From: JAPLDB01 sp038206355
Lineage (GTDB): Bacteria > Bacteroidota > Bacteroidia > AKYH767-A > 2013-40CM-41-45
Direction of reading: 5' to 3'
Assembly: GCA_038206355.1 (NCBI GenBank)
Contig: JBBRAY010000003.1
Location: forward strand, 1-64,000
DNA length: 64,000 nt
The translations under genes and the position numbers were made by a program. Under the pieces are notes generated by a model. It made no database searches. It was not told the origin of the DNA and saw only the letters and a list, made by a program, of their open reading frames with translations. Of this stretch, positions 8,180 to 17,400 are shown piece after piece; position 1 is the first letter of the stretch, and every line of letters begins with the position of its first letter.

Positions 8180-8347
8180 TCAATAACTTACCCCGTGGGG
8201 CAGATCATTAAAGCTTCCTTCAATGATTAAGGGACTTTCACCCTTTCTCGGGGCAAAATTCCTCTTGAGAAATACTCCGTTATATATAATTGAAACCCGT
8301 GCCCAATAATTTTTGCGCCAAACAACACCTTCAAAACAGGATAACAC
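8180..8347 (-). CDS. Short conserved-looking protein, 55 aa, GTG start
   Basis: 55-codon frame starting at GTG 8347. It reads convincingly as protein: VVWRKNYWARVSIIYNGVFL, then KRNFAPRKGESPLIIEGSFN and DLPHGVSY. It has mixed hydrophobic/aromatic content and no signal peptide. A stop lies four codons upstream of the first usable region, so no ATG is available. A hairpin terminator follows within 30 nt of the stop. I do not recognise the family. It lies between the YciE-like gene and a response regulator, all on the minus strand. Confidence 0.5.
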   Translation of the reverse strand: MLSCFEGVVWRKNYWARVSIIYNGVFLKRNFAPRKGESPLIIEGSFNDLPHGVSY

Positions 8348-8404
8348 GTTGTTGGTGGTACAAATTCCTCATTCTATAAAATATTGTGATGAAAAAATAC
8401 ACTC

Positions 8405-8857
8405 CTACTCTTTCAAAATGAATTTACTTCTCTCCGGTCTGGGTGTATATTCTTTCCAGTCAAGCCCGAAAACTTTTTTTAGAAGATTTACCATTGGAGC
8501 GAAACCGGATGGCTTTTGTATATATAGATTTGCGCCTCCGTCATAGGTTTCTTCCACATCCCGAAAATGACAGGATGTAGAAAATATTATTACCGGTATG
8601 TTTTTCAAATGGTCGGTTGATTTTATTTCAACAAGACATTCCTTGCCATTCTTATATGGCATGTTAAGGTCCAAAAATATTAATTGAGGAAGGTTGACAA
8701 TATTGAGAAGCCCGTTCATGAGTCTGACTCCATCAACTTCTGTAAAAAGAGTGATGTCTGCAGAAATTTGACTGAGTGCTTCTCTGAAAAAATACCGATC
8801 ATCTTCATCATCATCTGCCAGGACAATGTGATGTGGGTGCGTGGTTGTATTTTCCAT
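8405..8857 (-). CDS. Single-domain response regulator
   Basis: 150-aa CheY-like receiver with no output domain. Acidic cluster ADDDEDDRYF near residue 15, phospho-acceptor Asp63 in FLDLNMP, Thr/Ser in IIFSTS near 93 and conserved Lys115 in IQKPSG. It belongs to the Bacteroidota group of short receivers starting DDDxDD, usually partners of multi-PAS kinases with the H-D-L-Q-E-P-L-R-K box, of which several are encoded in this window. It probably relays phosphate to another protein. A perfect inverted repeat lies immediately upstream of the ATG. Confidence 0.9.
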   Translation of the reverse strand: MENTTTHPHHIVLADDDEDDRYFFREALSQISADITLFTEVDGVRLMNGLLNIVNLPQLIFLDLNMPYKNGKECLVEIKSTDHLKNIPVIIFSTSCHFRDVEETYDGGANLYIQKPSGFAPMVNLLKKVFGLDWKEYTPRPERSKFILKE

Positions 8858-8888
8858 AATGATTTTTCAATACCCTGATAAAATCATT
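8858..8888. repeat. Inverted repeat abutting the receiver start codon
   Basis: AATGATTTT and AAAATCATT, perfect 9-bp arms, 13-nt spacer, beginning one base upstream of the ATG at 8857. Its place fits an operator or a translation-blocking hairpin. Confidence 0.45.
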
Positions 8889-8984
8889 GAAGGAAAGGAT
8901 GATCTGCCGCGACAAATATAAAATAATTTACTGTAAGAAATGTCCCCCCTGTTGAAAATGTGTTCCCGCGCAAATGAAAATTTA

Positions 8985-9413
8985 CTAAACCTGCTTCAGG
9001 GGAATTGAATTACCATTGCGGATTGTATTTGACCGACCAAATGTTTGCATAAAAACAGATCTCCAGTCATCTTCCCTGCAAGGCTTTTCAAAACAATGGA
9101 GCGCTCCTTTGATAACTGACTTTTGAGTAGAGCCGGTATCTTTTGTGGTCGAGATCATCAGTACAGGAACGTTTGCTAACCGGGGTGTTTTTTTGATTGT
9201 ATCAAGGCACTCCCATCCGTCCATAAGCGGCATATTAATATCAAGAAAAATGAAATCAGGAATATAAGTGGTAAGAGATTCTATCGCATGTACGCCATTA
9301 CGGGCATGATGCAATTCTATTGACGGATCAAAGCGAAATAATGCTTCGCGAAAAAGATCGAACTCGTCGAAGTCGTCTTCGGCATAGAGTACGATGTTGC
9401 GCTGTAACTGCAT
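8985..9413 (-). CDS. Single-domain response regulator
   Basis: 142-aa receiver. Acidic pocket YAEDDFDEFD near residue 10, phospho-acceptor Asp58 in FLDINMP, hydroxyl switch in LMISTT near 88 and Lys110 in FEKPCR. No DNA-binding domain. It is about 35% like its neighbour at 8405 by eye, so an old paralogue rather than a recent copy. About 127 nt separate the two genes, so they may be transcribed separately. Confidence 0.9.
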   Translation of the reverse strand: MQLQRNIVLYAEDDFDEFDLFREALFRFDPSIELHHARNGVHAIESLTTYIPDFIFLDINMPLMDGWECLDTIKKTPRLANVPVLMISTTKDTGSTQKSVIKGALHCFEKPCREDDWRSVFMQTFGRSNTIRNGNSIPLKQV

Positions 9414-9508
9414 TTTAGGAAGAATGTCTTGGTGTCAGTGAATGTAAAAATACTAAACAAACATTATGATTACAAATCGCAGTGAACATTTAAAATGAAA
9501 AGCAAAAG

Positions 9509-9538
9509 AAATCCGGTACAAAATTCTGCACCGGATTT
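9509..9538 (-). terminator. Terminator after the DUF4142 gene
   Basis: AAATCCGGT and ACCGGATTT, perfect 9-bp arms with a 12-nt loop; the minus strand continues TTTC TTTTGC TTTTC. It lies 30 nt past the stop at 9569. Confidence 0.75.
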
Positions 9539-9568
9539 CCGGATTATATATAGAGAACTAAGTGGAGA

Positions 9569-10186
9569 TTACTTCTTCTCATTCATACTTGTATTCTTGG
9601 ATTTCTCCTGAGCATTCATCAGATCATCAAGATGCATGCGAAGCGAAGGAAGCTGATTCGATGCCCATGCCTGAATATCAGGATCGGTGGACTCTTTGGA
9701 TGCTTTTTCAAACTTATCAATTGCTGTTTTATGTTCACTCACCATCGCGTCGCATAAGTCCTTATCAAATTCGTTACCTCTTTTGTCAGAAAGATCATTA
9801 TAATCTCTTTTATAACTATCACTCATCACTGTAGGAACACTTATATTTTTCTTTCTTGCCAGACCCGTAATCTCGTCGTATGCCATTTGATGATCATGCT
9901 GAATCGCTGCGCCAAGATCGCGGACTTCTTTCATGTTACCTTTGGTTGATGCAAGTTTTGCCACTTCTATTTCTTTAAGGCTAATGTCTGCGGCTTCCAC
10001 TAAGAACTGGGCATCTTTTTCCGCATTTTGGCTAAACTTTGCATCATTATGGTCTTCGGCATTTTCCTTTGAATCCTGATCAGTCATCTTGTTTCGGGAA
10101 GATGAATTATCATTTGAACAGGAAGACATTAAACTCAGGCTGAATACTGCCGCAAATGCGAGGGCAAGATATTTTGTTGATTTCAT
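9569..10186 (-). CDS. DUF4142 lipoprotein
   Basis: 205-aa lipoprotein: signal sequence with lipobox LMSSC (Cys23), a polar linker rich in N, D and S, then a DUF4142 four-helix, ferritin-like-fold domain (DAQFLVEAADISLKEIEVAKL, split as AAxxxLxEIExAKLA, then DHQMAYDEITGLA, MVSEHKTAIDKFEKAS and a final LPSLRMHLDDL helix). Function of the family is unknown; members are common in stress loci of Bacteroidota and Proteobacteria. A TGGCAT motif precedes it by 44 nt and a clear terminator follows. Confidence 0.88.
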   Translation of the reverse strand: MKSTKYLALAFAAVFSLSLMSSCSNDNSSSRNKMTDQDSKENAEDHNDAKFSQNAEKDAQFLVEAADISLKEIEVAKLASTKGNMKEVRDLGAAIQHDHQMAYDEITGLARKKNISVPTVMSDSYKRDYNDLSDKRGNEFDKDLCDAMVSEHKTAIDKFEKASKESTDPDIQAWASNQLPSLRMHLDDLMNAQEKSKNTSMNEKK

Positions 10187-10213
10187 AATTATATATTTTT
10201 AGTTTCTTCTCAA

Positions 10214-10230
10214 CTCAAAAAAGTATGCCA
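10214..10230 (-). promoter_or_regulatory. TGGCAY motif of DUF4142 gene
   Basis: Minus strand reads TGGCATACTTTTTTGAG; first T is 44 nt upstream of the ATG at 10186. Strong match. It sits in the short gap after the TamL stop. Confidence 0.65.
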
Positions 10231-10236
10231 CTTCAC

Positions 10237-12522
10237 TCAAAAAGGATATCCGATTGCAATATTGAGAACAAGATTTTCCCCGCGCCATGAAGATGACCCA
10301 AATTCAATTTTATTCATTACCCATCGTTGCGATGACTCCAACCAGGGTTTACGAATAGGGAAAGCCAGGTCAAATCGCAGGACGAAAAAAGAAGCATCGA
10401 ATCGTAAGCCAATACCGGCGCCCGCGGCAAGCTGGCTGATGAGATCAGTACGATTGAAGCCGGAATAAACATTGCTCTTATCTTCTGCTTGTATCCAGAT
10501 ATTACCTGCATCAATAAAGAGCGCGCCTTTAACCAATTTGTAAATGTCAAAACGGTATTCGGTGTTTGCTTCCAGCTTTAGGTCACCGCCATTCCGAAGG
10601 ATTGTATTTGTAATGGAGTCTGGCGGAGTAATTCCCGGGCCCAGTGAATTAATCCTGAAAGCCCGTACGCTGTTTGGACCACCACTGAAGAATTGCTTGA
10701 CATAAGGAAGTGTAGAAGAATTTCCATAAGGATACCCCATGCCTGTGTACAAACGCACTACCAGTTTTTCTTTTGAAGAGAGATTAAAATAGTTTCGCAA
10801 GTCTATTGTAAATCGCATGAACTGAGAGTAAGGAATTCCGGCAACAGTGAGGGGATTCCGGGGATCTGCACTCTCATTGACGAAGATTTTATTGTAAGCA
10901 GTAAAAGTATTACCGGCAAAATCACTGGTGAAATGAATGAAAAACTGACTCGTCTGTTGTGTAATCACCTGTTCATTGAAAGTGTAGGAGTAGTTTATTC
11001 CCGCTATGAACTGATCTTCGAAGCTGCGTTTGAAAAATGGGTTCGCTAAGAGAAGATTCTGAAACTCTTCACTTTTATTCCGAACACTGAAATAATTTAT
11101 TGCGATCGGATTAAGTTCATGACTTATTTTAATATTTTCCTTCCAGATATAACCAAATTGAAATTGCAGAGAGTTGAGATCATAATAATTAACGCGTCTT
11201 AAATAATCAAAACTTCCGGAAATTTTTGTTTTGGGGATATAAATGCTTCTTGGTTGCCGGATTCTGAAAGGTGCCACAAATCCCGGTATGATCAATTCAA
11301 TCTGTGGCCCGATTTCGTAAGAGAAAATGTTTTTATCTTTCCCTGTGAGTTGTGTTTCAAGCGATCCTTTCACATTTATTTTCAGAAGTTCTGCGCCCCC
11401 TAAGCTATTCCGGTTTTGAAAAGCAACATTCAGTGCCGGTCCGAGAAAATTATTTGACTTCGATATCGTCTGCAATTCAAGCTGAATACTTTTTCTCGGA
11501 GAAGGAGTAAGATGAATAACAGCATTGAGATACCCGGGATGAAGTGTATCAACAGAATGGAAATCCACTTTCACAAACTTAAAGGTGCCCATTCCCATCA
11601 GGCGACTAAGTGTAATATTGTGATTCCTCCTTGAATAAACATCCCCTTCTTTTAAAAAAACAGAACGCAGAACAACTTTCGGACGAATATTATTCTTTCC
11701 TATAAATAAAACGTCATCTGTTATTGAGGTGTCTTTCAATGCAGAATCAATCTCCGTCAGCCTGAAATCAGATTCTATAGAAACGTTATTGATGCGATAC
11801 ACCAAAAGATTTTCAGGAGGAATATTGGCTTTAAGGGTAATCGTGAGTTTTACCGTCTTATCTGTTTCGGCGGTATCTGCTTTGAATAATATGTAATCAG
11901 CACTAAAATAATAATAGCCGGTATTTTTAAGGATCTCGTCTATTCGTTTGCGTTCAGCACGTAATGCATCCAGATTATAATCACTTCCGGACTTTAAAAG
12001 TGTTTTATTCCTTGATTCAAAAATTGCTTTACCCACTGCACTGCTGTCAGGTGGAAATAAAGTGCTTTTAATAGTGTATGGATTATGTACCTGCGCTGTA
12101 TAAACCACCCGGCCCCTTTTCTTCCCCTCCTCAATTTTACTTTCGACAGCAGTGTTAAAAATTCCCCTGTTAAAAAGCGCTGCATCAATCAATTTCTTTG
12201 TTGCTTCGGGTTTAACATCACGCATCAGCACAGGCGGCTCACCCACTTTTGTTTTAAGCCAGTGCCTGAATCCTTTTCCATTCCTATCTTCTGTGAGGTT
12301 ATAAATCCACACCTTGGGCCGGTTGCCGAGGAACTTCTTATTTGGAATAGGGCGGAGTACATCTTTTACAATGCTTTTAATCTCGCCCTTATCACGTAGC
12401 TTTTCATTGCTTACTATACTCACCCTTGCTCCGGTATATAGCTTTTCTCCCTCAGGCAAAGTACGTATGCCGCTACAGGAAGCAAAAAGAACGCAAAGAA
12501 TAAGTACGTGGTAGATTTTCAT
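10237..12522 (-). CDS. tamL: TamL: lipidated TamA-type outer-membrane assembly factor
   Basis: 761-aa Omp85 protein. The N terminus is a lipoprotein signal (LFASC, Cys16), which distinguishes Bacteroidota TamL from proteobacterial TamA. POTRA-like repeats occupy roughly residues 30-350 (KVWIYNLTEDRNGKG, AERKRIDEILKNTGYYYFS, YSRRNHNITLSRLMGMGTFK). A 16-strand barrel follows, ending in aromatic strands (LVLNIAIGYPF) with the C-terminal Phe typical of outer-membrane barrels. The late barrel contains the surface loop region FSGGPNSVRAFR, a version of the Omp85 motif VRGF/Y. It should work with TamB encoded at 14499. The ATG at 12522 is chosen for the signal peptide. Confidence 0.88.
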   Translation of the reverse strand: MKIYHVLILCVLFASCSGIRTLPEGEKLYTGARVSIVSNEKLRDKGEIKSIVKDVLRPIPNKKFLGNRPKVWIYNLTEDRNGKGFRHWLKTKVGEPPVLMRDVKPEATKKLIDAALFNRGIFNTAVESKIEEGKKRGRVVYTAQVHNPYTIKSTLFPPDSSAVGKAIFESRNKTLLKSGSDYNLDALRAERKRIDEILKNTGYYYFSADYILFKADTAETDKTVKLTITLKANIPPENLLVYRINNVSIESDFRLTEIDSALKDTSITDDVLFIGKNNIRPKVVLRSVFLKEGDVYSRRNHNITLSRLMGMGTFKFVKVDFHSVDTLHPGYLNAVIHLTPSPRKSIQLELQTISKSNNFLGPALNVAFQNRNSLGGAELLKINVKGSLETQLTGKDKNIFSYEIGPQIELIIPGFVAPFRIRQPRSIYIPKTKISGSFDYLRRVNYYDLNSLQFQFGYIWKENIKISHELNPIAINYFSVRNKSEEFQNLLLANPFFKRSFEDQFIAGINYSYTFNEQVITQQTSQFFIHFTSDFAGNTFTAYNKIFVNESADPRNPLTVAGIPYSQFMRFTIDLRNYFNLSSKEKLVVRLYTGMGYPYGNSSTLPYVKQFFSGGPNSVRAFRINSLGPGITPPDSITNTILRNGGDLKLEANTEYRFDIYKLVKGALFIDAGNIWIQAEDKSNVYSGFNRTDLISQLAAGAGIGLRFDASFFVLRFDLAFPIRKPWLESSQRWVMNKIEFGSSSWRGENLVLNIAIGYPF

Positions 12523-12548
12523 TATCGATGCGAATGTATATTTAAAAA

Positions 12549-12577
12549 ATGCCAAAGAAAACGAACATCTTTGGCAT
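12549..12577 (-). terminator. Terminator between DUF4199 gene and TamL
   Basis: Minus strand: ATGCCAAAG, 11-nt loop, CTTTGGCAT, then six Ts. It ends the DUF4199 transcript, so TamL probably has its own promoter. The TGGCA inside the stem is not counted as a motif site. Confidence 0.75.
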
Positions 12578-12627
12578 CAAACAGAAAATTCTTTTACAAG
12601 TTTTCTGTCCTGAGATTATATGAAGAA

Positions 12628-13194
12628 TCAATAATGATCCTGAGCAAAGCGCCCGGTAGTTGTCATCCGCTCCTTATTCTCTTCCGCTTCAAAGTTTCTT
12701 TTACCATGAAAAAGAAACAACTGCCTTCTTGAAGAGAACGCCTGAAAGTATTGCATCATGCACAAACTAACCACACTGCTTATTCCAAAGCCCTCTGCAG
12801 AAACAACCAATGCAGGTGCGAAAATTCCAAGCTGCTGTGCCGATTGCATTTCTCTTCCGACTATTTCTAAAAAAAACGGACTGAAAAGTGAGTAGCCCAA
12901 TACAAACAGAGCGAAAGTTAGAAATGAAATTGCACCGAGAATAAATGTGAATGCCATTCCTTCCAGATATTCCAGCCCTACTTTTTTTATTTTGACCAAA
13001 TCATACAATGCATAATAGGTTACGAAAAAATAGAGAAAGTAATTCACAAAACGCAATTCCGGAATATGTGCAAGTCCGGCTAATTTCATTATCATGAAAT
13101 AAAGTATATAAACTCCTGTTGCTATAAATGCATATTTTAGGAGCAGGTGATTTTTAACTGACAGACTTTTCATTTCGCTTATTTTCTTACTCAT
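12628..13194 (-). CDS. DUF4199 membrane protein
   Basis: About 188 aa with four hydrophobic segments (FIATGVYILYFMIMKLA, YFLYFFVTYYALYDLV, GMAFTFILGAISFLTFALFV, SVVSLCMMQYF region), matching the DUF4199 family of small Bacteroidota inner-membrane proteins of unknown function. Two starts are possible, ATG 13194 and ATG 13173. The TGGCAC motif ends one base before 13194; if it is a promoter of sigma-54-like geometry, transcription would start near 13185 and translation at 13173. A terminator follows the gene. Confidence 0.8.
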   Translation of the reverse strand: MSKKISEMKSLSVKNHLLLKYAFIATGVYILYFMIMKLAGLAHIPELRFVNYFLYFFVTYYALYDLVKIKKVGLEYLEGMAFTFILGAISFLTFALFVLGYSLFSPFFLEIVGREMQSAQQLGIFAPALVVSAEGFGISSVVSLCMMQYFQAFSSRRQLFLFHGKRNFEAEENKERMTTTGRFAQDHY

Positions 13195-13211
13195 AACAAA
13201 AAAATGTGCCA
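13195..13211 (-). promoter_or_regulatory. TGGCAY motif of DUF4199 gene
   Basis: Minus strand reads TGGCACATTTTTTTGTT, directly abutting the ATG at 13194 and 38 nt from the alternative ATG at 13173. Strong match. Confidence 0.6.
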
Positions 13212-13367
13212 TTTTCAGATCAGTAACAAGTTGCTTGGTGAAGGAAAAATAAATTCCTTTAAAGCCATATTTGATAGTTCACTGCACTCCCGTTAACCTA
13301 TTTTTCAATTGCATACGTCATGTCTTCTTTGAAGAACATGAATTCCTTTGACTTATCTTCAATTGAA

Positions 13368-14489
13368 TCATTTTCGCACTGTCGCTTTCTTTTTCCTGAC
13401 CGATCCTTTAAATTTTAAAACCATATCCCCCATTGCCGGCTGGTCATCGCCAATCACAAATCCAATTGGTTTCAATGGTTCTATTCTGTCAAACACTACT
13501 TTAATAATTGCCGTAATCGGAATAGAAAGAAACATACCCGCTACACCCCACAGCGCCCCTCCTATTATTACCACGACAATAGATACCAATGCATTTATCT
13601 TTACTTTACTTCCTACAATTTTGGGAACGAGAAAATTATTATCTACGAACTGCACTACTGCATAAATAAGTAATACCCAGAAAGCATCCAAAGGGCTTTT
13701 GGTGGCCAACGCAATAAGCATAGGCAAAGCAGTAGCAACCAGTCCGCCCACATAGGGGATTATATTCAGCAACCCACCGATGATACCGAGCAGTATGGCA
13801 TAATCGAGTCCGATGATTAATAGCCCCGCTGAATTAAGCGCAGCAACAATAGCCGCCTCCAGCATAAGACCAACCAGATAACTTTGAACCAATGTTTTGG
13901 TTTCACTTAAAACTTCGGCAACCACCGGCTGCTTATTCTTCTGAAATAGTTGGGAGATAAACTCCAACAGCAATGGCTTATAGAATAGTATCATGAAAAC
14001 ATAAACCGGAATAAGCAATACCAGAACAAATACACTTCCTATGCTGAGAAGCGTTTGACCAATCACAACAGTTCCGCTATTCATCCCTTCCACTTTAATT
14101 TTTTCAATCCAGGAATGAATTTTTGTTTTGCTGATATGGAGTGAATCCGATAGCTGGTTGACCGTATTCGAGAAGAGCGCAGAAAATTTTTCCTTGAGCT
14201 GAGGAAACGATTCTGTAAACACATCTAACCGCGAATAAATAAAGTATGTGAGCGCTCCCAATAATATAATGGTGGCAAATAGAACAAGTGAAATGGCAAC
14301 AATTCGGTTAATTCCCTTCCCGGTAAAAAAATTAACAACGGGATTGAGCAATATGGCGATGATGGTGGAAAAAATAAGGGGAATTAAAATACCCTGTCCG
14401 ATGTATAAAATATAAGAGAATGCAAGCACTCCCATAGTGATGATAGAAAGTTTTACAAACACAGGAAAATCTTTTACTCTTTCAGTCAT
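13368..14489 (-). CDS. AI-2E family transporter (permease-like)
   Basis: 373-aa polytopic inner-membrane protein with about eight helices. The AI-2E/PerM family signature occurs in the C-terminal half: LLIIGLDYAILLGIIGGLLN, split here as YAILLGIIGG plus LNIIPYVGG, then NNFLVPKIVGSKVKINALVS and the final IPITAIIKVVFD. Some family members export small molecules or Na+; substrate here is unknown. The C terminus is strongly basic (RKKKATVRK). Ten nt separate it from the upstream TamB stop, so it is co-transcribed with tamB. A second paralogue lies at 20452. Confidence 0.88.
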   Translation of the reverse strand: MTERVKDFPVFVKLSIITMGVLAFSYILYIGQGILIPLIFSTIIAILLNPVVNFFTGKGINRIVAISLVLFATIILLGALTYFIYSRLDVFTESFPQLKEKFSALFSNTVNQLSDSLHISKTKIHSWIEKIKVEGMNSGTVVIGQTLLSIGSVFVLVLLIPVYVFMILFYKPLLLEFISQLFQKNKQPVVAEVLSETKTLVQSYLVGLMLEAAIVAALNSAGLLIIGLDYAILLGIIGGLLNIIPYVGGLVATALPMLIALATKSPLDAFWVLLIYAVVQFVDNNFLVPKIVGSKVKINALVSIVVVIIGGALWGVAGMFLSIPITAIIKVVFDRIEPLKPIGFVIGDDQPAMGDMVLKFKGSVRKKKATVRK

Positions 14490-14498
14490 AATTTATTT

Positions 14499-17400
14499 TT
14501 ATTCGTCAATTTTCTCTGACTTCTTAAAAAGTTCATTCCACTTGTCGAAGTCACGTGTATAAAGAATACCCGCACCTGTCTCGGTAATTTGTCCTTCAAT
14601 TACCCCTTCATATTCCGTGTGCCGGAAACCTTTCAGACGATAACGTCCATCATCAGTAAGCTTATACTCAACAAGGATATCCCCTGTAAGCTCGCTTGCA
14701 TTATTTTGCTGAGTCCGTTCTCCCTCTACATCAACGCTCCCGCCCACTTGCACACTAAACCGCGGATTGAACTGTTTTTTTATGCCAATCTCCACCTGTG
14801 TTCGTCCTTCGCTTTTTCCGCTGGTTAAATCATCATAACTCTGCACGTCGAAATTAAGATCTACACCTTTTATATACGTTGAACTTAATTTGTTTAGTTG
14901 CTGGGAAAGCAAGCGCCCCACACTTTCGCGTGCCACACCTTCGGCAGTTCCACTACCACCGGCGCTTGTGAGTGGATCTTCTTGTATAAAACGGTTAAGC
15001 ACAAGCAAAGCAAATACCTGCTTATTAAGTTCGCTCTCATCTTCATTTAGCATTGTAAGTTTGGCGTTCACTGCTCCCCCAAGTGCTCCGCGACTTGCGG
15101 ATGCCAGCTGTATTTCAAAACTGATGTCGGGTTTAAGTAATTGCCCCTTTAAACTGAGGATGACTTCAAACGGAAGCCGTTCCTTATAACTATTTTGTTC
15201 CGTCTGAGGAATCTCGTTTGCCACCAGGTCTATTGGCGATGTTCGCACTGTATATATGGCGCGCATGTCGATATCAGCGTCTAACGGATCACCATTCCAG
15301 ATAATTGTTCCTCCTTTCTGAATTTCAAATTTCTTCTTGATTAAATCCTGCAGAGACACTAAATAACTGCCATCATTTAATTCATATCGACCCGTCATGC
15401 TAACTTTGCCACTCGGGTCAAGTGCGAAGCTGAGTGCAGCTTCACCCCTCACTACCAGCGAGTCACCGGAAGTGGGATCTATTAGCAATTTGAGTGTCGC
15501 ATTTTTATCTACGCGGATTTCACTTACCAGATCAATATTTTTGAAATCCGATTTCTGTGAATTGCTTTTCTCCTTTTTTGTGAGAATAGGATTGAGTCGG
15601 GCATTTGTAAATTCAACAACACCCTCACCTTTATCAGCCGTCAATTTTGTTTCAGGTACTGCAAAGGTGAAGTAACTGCCATCACTCAATTTGATATTCG
15701 CATTAATTTTAGGAAACGCAGGTGTTCCGGTAATTTTTATTTTACTGTCAATAATAAGCGTTCCGTAATAAAGCTGCTTGCTTTCGGCTGTGGAATTCAT
15801 TGCAAGAAAATTATCTGTTACAATGTTAAGATTGAAAACAGGATTTGAAATATCCACCATTTTAATATTTCCATTGATCTTTGCAGTATGATCATTTTTA
15901 TCGCGAATAGTAAATGAAGAAAACTCCATTCCTGCATTTTTAATTAAAATCGTTTCATTGGAAAGTCTGAGCGGATTGTTGATCACCGCAGGTGTGGTTA
16001 CAACATCTGCAAAGTGAAGCTGCCCATTTAACAGGGGCTGAGAGAAGGACCCCCGGCAATCAATATCGCCGGAAATATTTCCGGAAGAATTTTTCAATTG
16101 CCCGAAACTAAAAGCCTCAATACTTTTCATGCTGACATTCCGGATTCCCAATCTCAGGTTTAATGCATCCGTTTGTTTTGGGGTAATGGCTCCGGAAATA
16201 CTGAGGTTGTTGTCGTTACCCTTGAGCTTTACATCCAAAGCAATAACGGAGGAAGTAGATTTTTTTGCTGTTATACTTAGGTCGCCAAGTGGATTCGATC
16301 TTATTATAAGATTACTTAACTGAGCATTTGAAATAAAAGCTCCTTCGTGTAAAAATGTAAATGATCCATTCAGCTTTCCTTCAATAATTGCGGTGTCTTT
16401 CTGAATAATACGGGAAAGATTAATGAGCTGAAAATCCTTAAAGGTAATTTCAGTTGATGCCGGGTCTGTCGAATTCACCGCAATGTCTTCATTCTCCTTA
16501 GTCATTGCAAAATGAATTACTGCAGATTGGTTTTGCGGGAACAGAAGTTGGTTGTCTTCCTTTACCGTCCACGGTGTACCTCCCAGCGTAAAAGATTTAT
16601 CAAACTGGACGCTCAAATCTCCTTTTTTAGGGGAAGTGATTTCTGCATTGAATGCAAGTTTTCTTGCCTTTTCCTCTCTACCGGTGTTAAACACAACAGA
16701 CGCTTTATTTTCCTTTATCACCCCGCCAAGTTCTATCTTATCGAGCGTGAGCTGATTATTTGATATTTCAGATGCTACTAAAGAATACCTCAACTTTGAT
16801 GAGTCTGATTTTATCAGAAGCTCGGCATCCCGAATAAGCGTGGTCCCGTATCTTATTTTAAAGATGGTAGCTTTAATATCCAGCATATTTCGGGCTGCAT
16901 CAAATGACCCTTCAATTATTCCCGGCTCAAACTCAGTGAGGGAAGGAAGAAGCACTTCAGAAATTATGGGGTGATTGTGCAACGCAACCTCAAATCTAAA
17001 ATTGTTTTTTTCTTCAATAGGTGTGGAAGAATCGCCTATTGGAAAATACTGATTGATGTGATTTTTTAATTCTGCAATAATGCTTCCGGGAGAAACACTT
17101 CCATTAAACTTAATTCCGATAAGCGCACTCGTAACATTCATTTCGCTTTTCCCTTTCTCATTTATAGAAGCGAAGAGTAAAGAATCAAGCGCATATGTTT
17201 TTTCTGCTTTCACAAGAATAATTTTGGTGATTCCTGCTTTGCCATTCATATTATCCACATTAGTTCCTTTCAGATCAGCATCTATTCTTGCAGCTATACG
17301 AATATCCTCCGTAGTGATATTCAACTTTTGAAGATTTGCTCCCTTGAGATCAAGGCTGAATTTGAATTGCTCATCGCCTGTTTTAATGCCAACTGTTCCG

